DNA of 64,000 bases from Limnephilus marmoratus. Lineage: Eukaryota; Arthropoda; Insecta; Trichoptera; Limnephilidae. Shown one piece after another: positions 1 through 11,009 of this stretch; within the stretch, counting starts at the first letter, position 1, and every line of letters starts with the position of its first letter. The stretch is taken from contig OU862927.1 in the NCBI GenBank assembly GCA_917880885.1, forward strand, positions 19,361,450-19,425,449. Reading direction: 5' to 3'. The translations under genes and the position numbers were made by a program. The notes under the pieces are model-generated. The model did not search any database and was not told where the DNA came from. It was given only the letters and a program-made list of their open reading frames with translations.

Positions 1-69
1 AATCAATGCTTGAGTTTTTCATGTTTCAAGTCAAGGGTCGATTTGTCAGAATAACATGGCTACCTACGT

Positions 70-1245
70 AATATTTATTTATTTATTTATTAACGGTATA
101 AATATACCATAAATACATATTGCATGTTACAAAATATTAGTTGTAGGTACATAAGAAATAATTATAAAAAAGAGTTAAGTTAATTGCGGCATTTGATTAA
201 GAAATTACACAAAGGGCTACAATTACATTCAATACTATAGTATAAATAAAATTATTATTGATTGAAGATATATGATAGAATAGCCTTCTTGTACCTAGCT
301 TCCGTGCAGTTAAATAGATCCGCCACATCTGCGTATCTATTCATGTAATCTAGGTAAAAGCGAGTGTTTCGTGTACTCAGTCCTGTTGTTGTTACATTGA
401 AACAAGATTTTGGAGCGAGTTGCTCTACTGGGTATATGAAATTCGATGAGCTTAGTTAAATCAGGACTGTCTATTTTACCATTTACAATTTTGAACATAA
501 ATATTAAGTCGGATATAATTCTTCGATCTGAGGGATTTAATAAATTTAATTCTTTCATCAAGTAGTTATAATTTATGTTTTCAATGGGAATACCGAGTTT
601 AAAATTTATATGTCTTAGGAATTTGTGTTGAATTTTTTCGATTGTATCTGAATGTAATTTAAAATGGGGGGACCAGATTGAGGAGTTATATTCGACTTGA
701 CTACGTACTAAGGATGTATACAAAATTTTTACAGTAGAAATATTCCCAAAACCTCTGGTATTTCGAAGAATGAAGCCAAGCATTTTTATTCCTTTATTAG
801 TGATTGTGTTTATATGGGATATAAAGTTTAATTTTGAGTCGAAAATTATGCCCAGGTCATTAATTTCTTCGACAGAGGTAAGGGTAGAGTTATTAAGTAC
901 ATACGGATGAGTTATTGGTTGACTTATTCTGTAAAATCGTATTGAATGACACTTATTTATGTTCAGAAAAAGTTTGTTAAGAGAACACCAATTAATTAAC
1001 TTGTTTAAATTATTTTGTAGACAGATACAATCTTCAGCCGTTTTAATTATTTTAAAAATTTTCAAATCATCTGCAAAAAGCAACACGTTTACATCTTTAT
1101 CAAATATATCAACAATATCATTTATAAACAGTAAAAATAAAATTGGGCCTAAATGAGACCCTTGTGGTACACCACTGGTAGCTATAAATTGATTGGAAAG
1201 GAACAAATTAATTTTTATGTAGGATAATGAAGTGAGTGCCAAAAA
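70..1245 (-). pseudogene. Jockey-type LINE, 5'-truncated reverse transcriptase
   Basis: The reverse strand encodes the C-terminal half of a non-LTR reverse transcriptase. The frame open from 1242 to 337 shows GVPQGSHLGP near residue 25 and the catalytic FADD near residue 56, followed by the thumb and the Cys-poor C-terminal region of Jockey-clade RTs. The N-terminal palm and the endonuclease are missing because the copy is truncated near 1245. A one-base frameshift near 349 moves the tail into another frame, which reads NRYADVADLF and stops at 255-257. The 3' UTR ends in a (TAAA)n-type tail at about 72-93. It is a dead copy that cannot encode a full enzyme. The clade is by motif style only. 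Confidence 0.85.
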
Positions 1246-2140
1246 CGAGTTGTTCGGAGTTCAATCCTCTTGGTTTTCTCTTGCTGAGAAATGGCGTGAT
1301 GGGTGCATGTGTAATAAAAAAAGATAAGAGAAGAATTGAGAATTATCGATTTTATCACAAGGCCTGTGAGTTTTGGTATCAATACCGCCAATATTGTAAG
1401 ACGTGTCATAAATCATTGTTCCTAGATGTTTCCCAAATACGAGATAAGAAGGCAATACTTGATCCAGCTATAAGCCACAAAATGAATAGTTTCCTATACC
1501 GTTTCCATGTAATATTACTGTCTTGACATTGTCAATAACAAAACACAAGGCGGCGCAGTACACACCAAACACAAGTGTATATTTGGTGTGGGCTGTCCAT
1601 ACAAACATTATCAAACATCTGGTTAGATCGATAACAGAGTTATTATTCTTTTCAATTCGATGATAAAACGTCCTCAGCCTTGAAGTTAGGCATGTGTTTT
1701 TTCTTATTTTGATAATGCACTAGGTGTGTTGTTATTCTAATCAGGTCTGTTACTCATTGCTGATGATCATGATACCTATTTCAATTTCCACAAGGCTCCT
1801 GTATTCTTCGCCATCGTGTGCTGCGAGTAGAGCTGCGGACGTACCGGTCGCAAGTGATACTTGGTCACACCAATGGTTTGGAGACTTTCTTAAGTACCAT
1901 CTTTAACAGCCTCTTTAACATCTAAAATTTGTCTCTATTTCTTGCTTTTAAATCATTGTTTTCTTTCTCTTAACTAGATATTATTAATAACCTTACCCGT
2001 ATATACTACACTTGCTACTTTCCTTTTACTCTTTTTTTCTAAATCTAAGATATATTTCAAACAAGTTTTACTTGTCTGGACTTGCATAAGTAAGGAGCCG
2101 GATCGCAAGGAGCCGGAACGAAACTACCATTTTACCATTT
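1246..2140. other. No recognisable gene
   Basis: I see no convincing coding frame here. Short open frames exist on both strands but none has a family signature. The stretch at 1550-1610 is moderately GC-rich and contains two close copies of a tTTGGTGTG-like word. The boundary with the LINE relic on the left is abrupt. Confidence 0.5.
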
Positions 2141-2318
2141 TGTATTGTCTTACACCCCATCAAGGGGGTGGACTAGACCTATGACCGTGCATCAACTGAG
2201 GAGATGACTACCAAGGCAGCGGTTGCATAACCCGCCCGCGCCTCCCCCGTCGCCATGAGCGAGCCTGAAGACCAACCGTGGCGGACCGGTGCCCTTCCGC
2301 CCTGCCTCCGGTGACCCG
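2141..2318. other. GC-rich segment of unknown repeat
   Basis: A GC-rich block in AT-rich surroundings, with a short dyad (ACCCCATCAAGGGGGTGG). It directly precedes a dispersed repeat that recurs at 9590. The second copy of that repeat lacks this block, so the block belongs to a different element or to the insertion site. I could not assign it to a family. Confidence 0.35.
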
Positions 2319-2731
2319 ATGCTCACTTTTATTCCTAGGGTCTTCAGGTCTTTCCCTCTTTTATTCCAATACTTTCTTCGAGGGCGTACCGGGAAGCCGG
2401 CTTAGGGGCGCGGACACCGAGTCCGCTTGCGACTGGACTGATTGCTCCGCTTATACTCGGCGGGACTGCCGGCGACTGCAACTCAGTTGCTTTGGTTAAG
2501 TCGTAAAATCTCATTATAATACGTAATATTTTTTTTATTCTATTAACTTTTCCTCTTTCATATTAATAAACTTTGTTTTCAGCTATATCCAGTGGCGGAG
2601 ATGAGACTGTAAAATTAATAACTAAATGTATGCCCGGACATTGGAGGTCTCGAGACATTTTAATAAAAAAATAGCTTCTTTATAAATAAAAATTAGAGTC
2701 CTGACGTGTACGATAAAGGAAGAAACCATCT
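2319..2731 (+). repeat. Dispersed repeat, copy 1 (GATGCTCAC-start family)
   Basis: About 410 bp that match 9590-10049 almost end to end. Both begin with GATGCTCACTTTTAT, share a GC-rich core (GGGGCGCGGACACCGAGTC) and an AT-rich second half, and end near GAAACC.TCTGTTT. No long open frame is conserved, so it looks non-autonomous. This copy sits against an RTE-like coding fragment on its right. The other copy interrupts a SINE, which supports mobility. I found no clear terminal repeats. Confidence 0.6.
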
Positions 2732-2734
2732 GTT

Positions 2735-2870
2735 TTCTTAGAACGCCATGGGAAAGTGGTGGGCAACCTCCAGTGACCTTCCTCTGTTTCTCCTCTTTGC
2801 CAGTGTCTATGAGTTTTTCCAAGTTGGAGTCCTCACTTTGGCGACCAACGTGTCCAAAGTATCTTTTTTT
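2735..2870 (-). pseudogene. RTE-like endonuclease/RT, C-terminal fragment
   Basis: Reverse-strand translation gives FGHVGRQSEDSNLEKLI followed by DTGKEEKQRKVTGG. This matches the style of the FGH..R...LEK.I..GK.EG.R.RG tail found near the C-terminus of insect RTE-type RT proteins. Only about 45 residues remain. The fragment stops at the dispersed repeat on its left. A poly-T run lies at about 2866-2877. It has no coding capacity. Confidence 0.5.
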
Positions 2871-2932
2871 TTTTTTAATTGTGCAACAGATTTTTTATCC
2901 AATTACTGTACAATTTTCTCATTTTGACAGTC

Positions 2933-3690
2933 TTAACACCTAGGAAGATGATTATTATACAAAAAAATCTTAAGGCTATCTAAAGAAGAGTTATATATAT
3001 CTAGTGTTTCCGATATTTCGTTCAACAGCACCATTCTTCTTGTCATGCTATGCTGTGCTAGAACATCTGTTCTGCCGTATGGTATTTTGAACAAGTGGTG
3101 TCGACGACTACGGCTGAAATTTTCAGGCACGTATAAGCCATAACATTCCAAGATGAATGGGCTGTCAATACGATTATGGATTATGTTAAAACTAAGAATT
3201 GCAAGATTTGCATAACGTCTAGTTTCCAAGTTAAATCTATTTGTCGCCTCAAGTAATTCCATATGGTGCATGAATCTCGGGTACGTTCCATTCATCCGCA
3301 TATAGACATACCTAAGGAACTTTTTCTGAATTTGTTCTAGCATATTAATATATTTAGCTTGGTGCAGAGTCCACACACCACTAGCAAACTCCAGCTTACT
3401 TCTTATGACTCCATCGAACATGGCTATCATTGCATCTGGGTCATCAAATTGCTTACATATTCTGATGATGAAACCCAGGAGTTTGTAGCACGAAGGAGTG
3501 AGCCGTGATATATGATCCGAGAATGTCAGTTTGGGATCAAAGACGATACCGAGATCTTTAAAGCTATTGACTCGACATAATGTTTTCCCTTTAATGTTGT
3601 ATTCAAAAACTATGGGCTTCTGGGAGCGGGTATATGTCATAGTTACACATTTTTTTATATTGAATCTAAGATGGGTTGCAGGCAAGTAGT
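2933..3690 (-). pseudogene. Jockey-type RT, C-terminal 250 residues
   Basis: An open frame of about 250 codons encodes the region after the catalytic domain of a Jockey-type RT. Recognisable blocks are FKDLGIVFDPKLTFSDHI, then YKLLGFIIR, then SKLEFASGVW, and QIQKKFLRYVYMR. The active-site FADD block is absent, so the copy is truncated upstream of the frame start, near 3690. The sequence differs clearly from the RT at 70-1245 and so is a second family. The frame is intact to its stop, which suggests a fairly young insertion, but the product would have no polymerase activity. Confidence 0.8.
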
Positions 3691-3967
3691 TGAAAGCCTA
3701 TTGTGGATGCCCAGCTCTTCCAGAACGGACACATTTGTACGTCGGGCTGTCAATGGAATCCTGAGCACTTTTCTTCAGCACAACATTTTATGGACGTCAA
3801 TCCGCTTTCTTTCGCTGACTCTAAGTGTCAATTGTTCCACAATATGTGGTATTGTTTTAGTGTTAATAATATAATAAAATAATTATAAAACTTGAAATTT
3901 CACCACAAATTGTCAGTATCAAAAATGTTGTAGTATTGTTTAATATCCCCCTTATAATAAAAAGCCT

Positions 3968-4760
3968 TGCGTTATTTGAGGTTCTCCACATTTCTCACAC
4001 GATCATACAAGGTTTTACCATACGTACGCCCCAGGGATCTCATTTCTACAGCATTCAGTCTACTTTCATCCTTCCTCTCCAGTTCCATGCGTTGTGTTAT
4101 TTCACAATTTATTAATTATAAATAATATATAGTATATTTGCGGCAAGTTCCAGAGTGGAAGATACTCTCAGTATCGCCCTGGTGTAAGACCACCATTCAG
4201 AATTGAAACGTTACTTGAAATGGCATTAGCCGTGTTTGGTGACCAGATCTGAATAGCCAGGTACTTCCCCACCTTCCTCTTTTCTATCTCCTTCCCCTCC
4301 CAACTACCTTCAGCCTCACAACATACCCCAATTGGGGATGCCATAGTCTCACTGGCTCCATACGGGAGCAGCTGAGACTCTTATCACTATAAAAAATGCT
4401 TCACTGCCATACGTACCAGCACTCCACTGCGGACTGCTAACTTCAGTTACGGCGTTCAGTCTCTAGGATTCATTGAGTTACCTGCATTCACCCTTCTCTA
4501 TAAGCCTCCCCATCCTCTCGTAAACATACTTCTCAAATACACAAACTCATCCACCTGCTCCAAGTACCTGAAACAACTATATTGCACGATGTTTTCATAC
4601 TCTTTTTTTTCAAACACCATCACTTTACTTACTTACATTCGTCATTTACTCATTCTTCTTACGTACTTCGTTAATTCTAGATACGAGAAACTGTAGATCT
4701 TTCATATCGATAGAAATCAGCACCGCATCATCAGCATCCACTTATTTTCATGTTTTCATT
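3968..4760 (-). pseudogene. RTE-type RT relic split by a SINE
   Basis: Reverse-strand pieces on both sides of the SINE at about 4104-4392 read as one RTE-type protein. The right part (about 4480-4740) contains ADDAVLISID, the catalytic block, and the VFEKK and YLGS-like region. The left part (3968-4090) contains RLNAVEMRSLG and YDRVRN, a typical RTE C-terminal block. Many stops and frameshifts are present. The arrangement shows the SINE entered after the LINE. Confidence 0.65.
4104..4392 (+). mobile_element. SINE-A copy, 5'-truncated
   Basis: Member of the tRNA-headed SINE family described at 51909. It starts in the AT-rich linker (ATATATAGTATATTTGCGGC) and keeps the body words TTCCAGAGTGGAAGATACT, GACCAGATCTGAATAGCC and CCAATTGGGGATGCC, ending in GAGACTCTTATCAC. 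The tRNA-like head is absent. The target is the RTE relic. Confidence 0.75.
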
Positions 4761-5840
4761 TTTAAGGCTGAAGGAAGCGCAGGAGAAATAGAAAAGTAAT
4801 AAGAGGAAGTTTGAGAAGTACACTACATAGCAATTCAGATGTGGTCAATAAATACGTAACCTTTCATTCTTGGGACAATGAAAAAAGGGTTTTATTTTAA
4901 CCAGCAATCTCTGGGTTTAGAGCGACGAAGGTTGCTGTTTAGTCCCGGGTGTCATGGTGGTTTTAATAGAAACATCGGCTACTAGTTTCGCATAACAAAC
5001 TTTGTATTCCAGAAAATACTAAACCTGACCTTCAACTTTTAAAACACCAACGTCATCGTCTAACAAAGGGTTAAAGGAACCAAAGAGCAGGCCAACAAGT
5101 TCGAGGATCGAGCTTTCGGAGTATCACGCCCTAACGCTTAGAATACATTGAAACTTGTAGTAAAACTACGCATGAAAGTTGACAAGTGTTAACTTATAAT
5201 GGACTTCTAACAACGTCATCAGCTATTGTAAGGTTAAAGGAACCAAAGCGCAGTCAAACACAAAGTTAAAGGAGATTGTGCTTTAATTGGAATATCGGGC
5301 CCTGAAGCCTTGAATAAACTTACACTCGAACCAAGACAAATACAAAAGCTCAACAGAATTCAGAGCGTGTCTCGATGATTATTCAACCAAATACATGTTT
5401 AAACCCATTCTAGAGGGGGAATGTGTAACATAGATCAAGAGAAAATAATGTTATTATGGACGAGGCGCAACGGCTAAGTTACGAAATAGGTGGGAACTCC
5501 AGTTATATAATCCATTTTCAGCCTGACCTACAGCTGAAATCTTGAACTGAGTTACTCCCATAAAATATGACCGTATGCCGTCAACGACGAAAAAACTATA
5601 ATATGTGACATAAAGTTGGTCGTTAGATAGTTTACGTGACGATTAAAACGGTTGATTTGAAGTTGGTAGTTCGAAAGTACTTCGATTCTTTTCGAAAACT
5701 TCATTTTATTTTCTCTTATTTTTAGAATGGACATCTGCAAAGGATGTCGACAGACTAAGCTGTGGAAAACAGAGGCCGCGCAAAAGGTTACTGATTTCAC
5801 TGTATAATTTAAAGATATTTTCTTAATTGACTAACCATCA
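4761..5840. other. No gene; weak internal duplication
   Basis: No coding signature. Two related segments of roughly 185 bp can be seen around 5035-5160 and 5205-5330, sharing AACGTCATC, GGTTAAAGGAACCAAAG and a conserved tail, so the stretch looks like a diverged tandem duplication of an unknown repeat. Confidence 0.4.
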
Positions 5841-7190
5841 AGCCATTTTACCGCTAGGTTAGGCAGTGAAAATGGACCGCAAAAGAATTCGGTCTTAGCA
5901 CACATACCTTGCCTCATACATCGTCTCATACATGCTTTTCTACTATTCTGACTCTAGATAACGAGTATCTGATTCACTTGATCACGCGGTATCTTCCCTG
6001 CCATTGCCACTTCTTCACTGCCGTACGCAGGGTAGAAACCAGCACTCTATTGTGAACTGCCAATTTGGACAGTTATTTGCGGATCTCCACATTTCCTGCA
6101 CGATCATACCTTGTTTTACGACACACATGCTTCAGGGATCTCATTTCTACTGCATTCGGTCTTTCTTTACTGTTATACATCAGGGTAGGTTCCTGCACTC
6201 CATTATGAACTACTAACTTCGACAGTTTTTTGTTAGCGCCAATGGCGTTCAGTCCTCTATTAACGGGGCGTTTAACCAGCCAGCGGACGAAAATCCACAT
6301 TTCGTCGAAAGTTGTTCTTACGATCGTGCAGGGCGGTTACTATGAGAAAGATTAATTGTTCTCCGTACCAGCTTTTTAAAATAATAACTCAATATCGATT
6401 TTATTTCATTCCAAATATGCTTTTATTTATACCTACATCCAAAAATGCTGAAAGGCGTGATGATAAAACAATTAAAATAAAGTACTTTTTGTAATTATTT
6501 CTTGATTATATTTATTTATTATTTTTCAATAATGTCTAAGTTAAATAAGAATGTTAAAAAAATCTGAAATATATTAGTTTGTAAGTGCGCAAGTAAATAC
6601 ACAAACGGACCAATTTTCGTCAAGAAACACATGTACGTAGGTATATATTTTTTAATGATTTTATTTAAACTAAAATTAAAATTCTAAAACATGCGATACC
6701 CAGATAATGTATTAATTTATTTCACTACATGATTATACGATATGAAATGGATGTGGTATTATACAAAATCTTTTTGGAAATTTATAATTTTTAATTTATA
6801 ATTTTTTGTGGAAAAAGTCCGTACGTCTAAAATCTGATTTAAAAATGGCATATTTCTGGTTTTCTCTGGTAATACCCTCTTAACCTTCATTTACCCTTCT
6901 TTCAATATTTCTATTAGCCTTCTCATCTCTCGTAAACACACATCCCAAATACACCAACTCATCCACCTGATCCAAGTATTTATCATTCACAACTGTATTG
7001 TACAATGTTTTCGTACTCTCTTTTTCAAACATTCATCACTTTAGACTTATATTCACCATTAACTCATTTTTCATTCAAATGAGAGACGAGAGACTGTAGA
7101 TATTCCATACTGGTATAAATCAGCACCACATCATCAGCATACAGTTATTTTCATATTAACCCTGTTCATGCTATAAATATACCTATTATA
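5841..7190 (-). pseudogene. RTE-type RT relic split by a TTAA MITE
   Basis: Reverse-strand coding blocks of an RTE-type RT flank the MITE at 6264-6879. To the right (about 6890-7170) are LYADDVVLIYT, DELVYLGCVF and IERRVNEG. To the left are GLNAIGANKKLSK, HNGVQEPTLMY and NAVEMRSL (6060-6255). Further left (about 5850-6000) is a degenerate block resembling the RTE C-terminus, also seen at 27300-27530. Stops and shifts are frequent. Removing the MITE and one TTAA brings the ERRVN and RGLNAI blocks, normally close neighbours, back together. Confidence 0.7.
6264..6879 (+). mobile_element. TTAA MITE, copy 1
   Basis: About 616 bp flanked by TTAA at 6260-6263 and 6880-6883. The left end runs into TTTAACCAGCCAGCGGAC and the right end finishes with GGTAATACCCTC, which in reverse complement gives GAGGGTATTACC. 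Three further copies lie at 43037, 54211 and 56749. There is no transposase. TTAA duplications are typical of piggyBac-type transposition, which I infer as the source of the machinery. This copy has three extra bases (CGG) at the left end relative to the others. Confidence 0.8.
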
Positions 7191-7611
7191 AATCGGAGCA
7201 AACATATATTTATCTACCTCATCCTGACATAATAAAAATATTACATACATTATTATAATCTTAACTGCATCCACTACTTAATAAATCTCTCCATAACTCT
7301 GTATGAAGGGGTAGAGTACGGCGAGGCTAGTTGAATCATGGGGTTTGTTGGGCCATTTAATTTTTTCTATGGTTAAATTCTAGATTAGAATATAAAGCGT
7401 GAAGTTTTCTATTTATATCACCGTTAAGATCACATTTATTTTCACCATGGTGGTACGGCAGATACAACGATTTATTTGAGAACCATGCGAGCTGAGACAA
7501 ATTTGATCTCCTTTGAGTAAACTGGTCAAACCCCATGGTTCAATAAATCCTTCGGGGTCGTTCAATTAACACAATGTATGAGGAAAATTAAATTAATAAA
7601 CAATTTCCCCT
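7191..7611. other. No recognisable gene
   Basis: AT-rich sequence with no conserved frame or repeat that I can identify. Confidence 0.4.
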
Positions 7612-7912
7612 TCTCCGTGAAAATAAAAATATCTTGCACGAGATCAAATAAAATATCTCCGTGAAAATTAAAAGATCTTGCATTAGGTCAAATAAAATAT
7701 CTCCGTGAAAATTTAAATATCTTGCATTAGGTCAAATAAAATATCTCCATGAAAATTAAAACATCTTGCGTGAGGCCAAATAAAATATCTCCGTGAAAAT
7801 TAAAATATCTTGCATGAGGTCAAATAAAATATCTCCGTGAAAATTAAAATATCTTGCATGAGGTCAAATAAAATATCTCCGTGAAAATTAAAATATCTTG
7901 CATGAGGTCAAC
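7612..7912 (+). repeat. 44-bp tandem repeat, about seven units
   Basis: A head-to-tail array of a 44-bp unit containing ATCTCCGTGAAAATTAAAAT and ATCTTGCATGAGGTCAAAT. The last three units are almost identical and the first ones are more diverged, as expected of an array growing by unequal exchange or slippage. The unit has no coding content and is not seen elsewhere in the window. Confidence 0.9.
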
Positions 7913-8639
7913 AATAATTATATGTACTAATTTTTTGTATATTTTTTATGTATTCAATAAAACTATTTTCCAATTTACAAAAGAATTTATTTACAAACAA
8001 GAAACCCATGAGTCATCATAGCATAATGGCTAAAAAGACCAATTTAAACAATACAGTAATTGGGGAAACTTTAAAATGATAATAACCGTTTATAATATTA
8101 TTTCAGTCATTTTACTCAGAAATTAGTATGGCGTAGGTAACAAAAATAATTGCAATAAATTCTTTTCATCGTAAATAACTGTGCAGAAATAATTTAATTA
8201 CATCTTTTGTAAGCGGTATAATCACAGTATGATAATGCCTTCAGAACGCTAAACCGCTGTCACGCGTAATAATAATTACGTAGCAGAACTTGTTTACGAT
8301 AAACTTTTTTTTTATAAATTGAATAATAGTATTATTGAATATATAATAATAAATAATTTGATACCGTTATAAAGCCATATAAATAAACTAATAAGTTGAA
8401 AAAGCAAAAATTGCAATAAGGGTTTTGAGTCTAGGCTCAAATAAACAAAATCATGTTCAACTAGCCCCGCCATACCCTACATTAATGTTTGCATGGTCTC
8501 CAGCGAGTTGGCAGCCAGCCAAGCACCCAAATTTCTATTCAGGAGATTCAATCATTATTTTAATTTGTTTGCATATAATTTCCGGACTAATTTATTAACA
8601 TCAAATTGGTGGTGCTTTCACGTAATTATGTACCTCGCC

Positions 8640-9285
8640 ATTCTCTCACGCGATTGGCTGATGCATTCTTGGCTTTGATTGATGAGATGGGTTTATTTTA
8701 GGACAATTGGAATTTTGTTATGTTGTTCTTTGCGCTATTTTCTGAATATTGAATGAACTGTTTCTTCTAGCATTCTTGAAAAATTCTTGTTTTTGTTCTT
8801 TTGTTGCGATTGGGTGATGCATTCTTGGCTTTGATTGATAAGATGGGGTTTTTTTAGGATAACATTGGAATTTTGTTATGTGATTCTTTGTGCTATTTTC
8901 TGGTTATTAAATGTACTGTTTCTTCTAGCATTCTTGTAAAAATCTTGTTTTTGTTCATTTGTTGCGATTGGGTCTTCTCGTTCTTGACTTTGATTTGTTC
9001 TTGGCTTTGATTTGTTCTTGGCTTTGATCAGTTGGGTTTATTTTAGAACAATTGGAATTTTATTATGTGGTTTTTTGTGCAATTTTCTGATTACTAAATG
9101 TACTGTTTCTTCCAGCATTCTTGTAAAAATCTTGTTTTTTTTCTTTTGTTGCGGTGGGGTGATGTGTTTTTGGCTTTGATTGATGAGATGGGTTTATTTT
9201 GGGACAATTGGAATTTTATTATGTTGTTCTCTGTGCTATTTTCTGATTATTGAATGAACTGTTTCTTCTAGCATTCTAATAGAAA
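8640..9285 (+). repeat. Tandem repeat of about 160-185 bp, four units
   Basis: Four imperfect units, starting near 8643, 8804, 8962 and 9148. Each carries TTGGCTTTGATTGATGAGATG, GACAATTGGAATTTT, CTATTTTCTG and CTGTTTCTTCTAGCATTC in the same order. The third unit has an internal triplication of TTCTTGGCTTTGATTTG. It resembles a short satellite. The array ends at a SINE copy on the right. Confidence 0.85.
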
Positions 9286-9299
9286 TGTTCTATGTTATC

Positions 9300-10085
9300 A
9301 ATATCAACATATCGTACCAAAAGTGGAAGATACTCGCCGTAGTATCGCCGTTCAGAATTGTTTCATAGTGATTTCCCACAAACGAAATATTGGAATTCAT
9401 AAGTTTAAGCTTCTTTCGGGAAAAAGCAATTAACTTTCCTTCAAATAGCGTTATCATCGTTTGCATCGCTATCATCGGTTTTGTGACCCCAATCGAATGG
9501 CCAGGCACTTCTCCAACGTCTCCCCCCCCCACATCCTTTTTTTCTTACAATATATCCCAATTGAGGATGCCGAAATCTCACTGACTCCAGATGCTCACTT
9601 TTATCCCTAGTGTCTTCAGGTCTTTCCGCCCTTAATCCCAACACTTTCTTCGAGGGCCTAGCGGAAAGCCTGCTTAGGGGCGCGGACACCGAGTCTCGCT
9701 TGCGACTGGACTGATGGCTCCGTTTATCCTCGGCGGGACTGCCGGATGACTGTAGCTCAGCTGCTTTGGTTAAGTCAAACAATCTCATCATAATATGTAA
9801 TTTTTTTTTTATTCTATTAACTTTTCTTCTGACATATTAACAAACTTTTATTACAGCCATATCAAGTGGCGGAGATGAGACGTGATATCGTCAAATAAAT
9901 AAATAACAACATGTATGCACTCGCATACTGCCTGCTAACAATTTATGCCCGTACATGGGGGTCTAGAGTCATTTTAAATAAAAAGTAGCTTCTTTACAAA
10001 TAAAAAATTAGAGTCTTGACGAGTACGGCAAAGGAGGAAACCGTCTGTTTCTCTTGTGCGGTATTCACATTTAAAAAAACCAAAA
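9300..10085 (+). mobile_element. SINE-A copy split by a dispersed repeat
   Basis: The left part (9300-9589) has the SINE body words AGTGGAAGATACT, GTTCAGAATTG, and CCAATTGAGGATGCC. The right part (10050-10085) is the SINE 3' end, CTCTTGTGCGGTATTCAC followed by A-rich sequence. The insert between them is copy 2 of the GATGCTCAC repeat. The SINE also holds an extra piece near 9345-9465. Confidence 0.65.
9590..10049 (+). repeat. Dispersed repeat, copy 2 (GATGCTCAC-start family)
   Basis: About 460 bp matching 2319-2731, inserted in the 3' part of a SINE. The order of words is the same in both copies. This copy carries an extra segment of about 45 bp near 9890-9940 (AAATAAATAAATAACAAC and following bases). 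The exact junctions with the SINE give the ends of the repeat. Confidence 0.65.
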
Positions 10086-10384
10086 CCGAACATCTATTTA
10101 TGTGTCTAACTTAAAACTCGGAAATGGTGAGCTCTGGTGTCATGATATTTGCTTGACCATCTATCTGGAATTCCCAGGTCAACGCATTATTTCTTGCTCC
10201 GGGTGTCAATTCCAACATGAGCTATGGCATATTGAAATATCCGTTGATTTAACTTCTTTTGTACTTTCGTCAGATTGTTAAATACTTTCAGTATCGCACC
10301 GGTGAAAGATCGCAACAAAGAATCGAAAAGTTGATTAAAATGGTTTTAGTCGTTTGCTATTGTAAAAAAATAATGATTTTAGAG

Positions 10385-10860
10385 AAAAAATATTTTTTTT
10401 TTACAATAACTCCACACAGGAGGCCCCGAGAAAAATGATTTTCCCTAAGAGCCTATGTCATCTTGGGGTTGTTGTGCGGAGGGTCTTTTAAAAGAAAGAA
10501 AGCGGAGGATGTTCTGGGAAGGAAAAAGGAATGAGGTGTGGGGGTCAGAGGGTCCAGGAAAGACGGACGTATAAATCCATCCCTCCCACTGCGGTGCAAG
10601 ATAACGGGTCGAGAGAATCCTGCAGGAGAGGTCAACCAACAACTCCCGATCTGGCTTGCCACGCAGTAAGTATGATAGCAGATGCATCCGCCGCCAAGAC
10701 CGAGACAAACATCACTCCATGAATCCGGACACCCCTGCTCACCAAGTCAGTCACCAAATGTAGCGAACCACTTGGGGTGACCCATGGCAGAGGTGTTGAT
10801 TATCCAACAAATAGTTCCCGGTGCGGCGGTACCCATACCCGCCTCCCAAATTGTACTCTA
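10385..10860 (-). mobile_element. SINE-B, near full-length copy
   Basis: Read on the reverse strand, the element starts with GGGAGGCGGGTATGGGTACC, passes GGTCACCCCAAGTGGTTCGC and CAGGATTCTCTCGACC, and ends with the two-stem hairpin at 10408-10477 and an A tail (poly-T at 10394-10401). Other copies are at 21450, 23075, 23900, 26690, 38492, 49015 and 63455. I see no tRNA-like A and B boxes in the head, so the promoter origin is unknown. The tail is shared with the CR1-like LINE. Confidence 0.75.
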
Positions 10861-11009
10861 CTTTAGAGCACATAATTGCTTTGTGCACATCAGGAATTTA
10901 TTAGGAACTTTACAGGAGAGCGATAACAAAAAAAGATGACTGATGAAACAAGCGGTCCAGTCAAAAAGAGACGCTAACGAAATCTCGCGGAGATAGAGTG
11001 ATCTAAGGG

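Noticed and set aside
7612..7912. CRISPR array (regular 44-bp units)
   Set aside because: Units are head-to-tail without unique spacers, in a eukaryotic genome with no cas genes.
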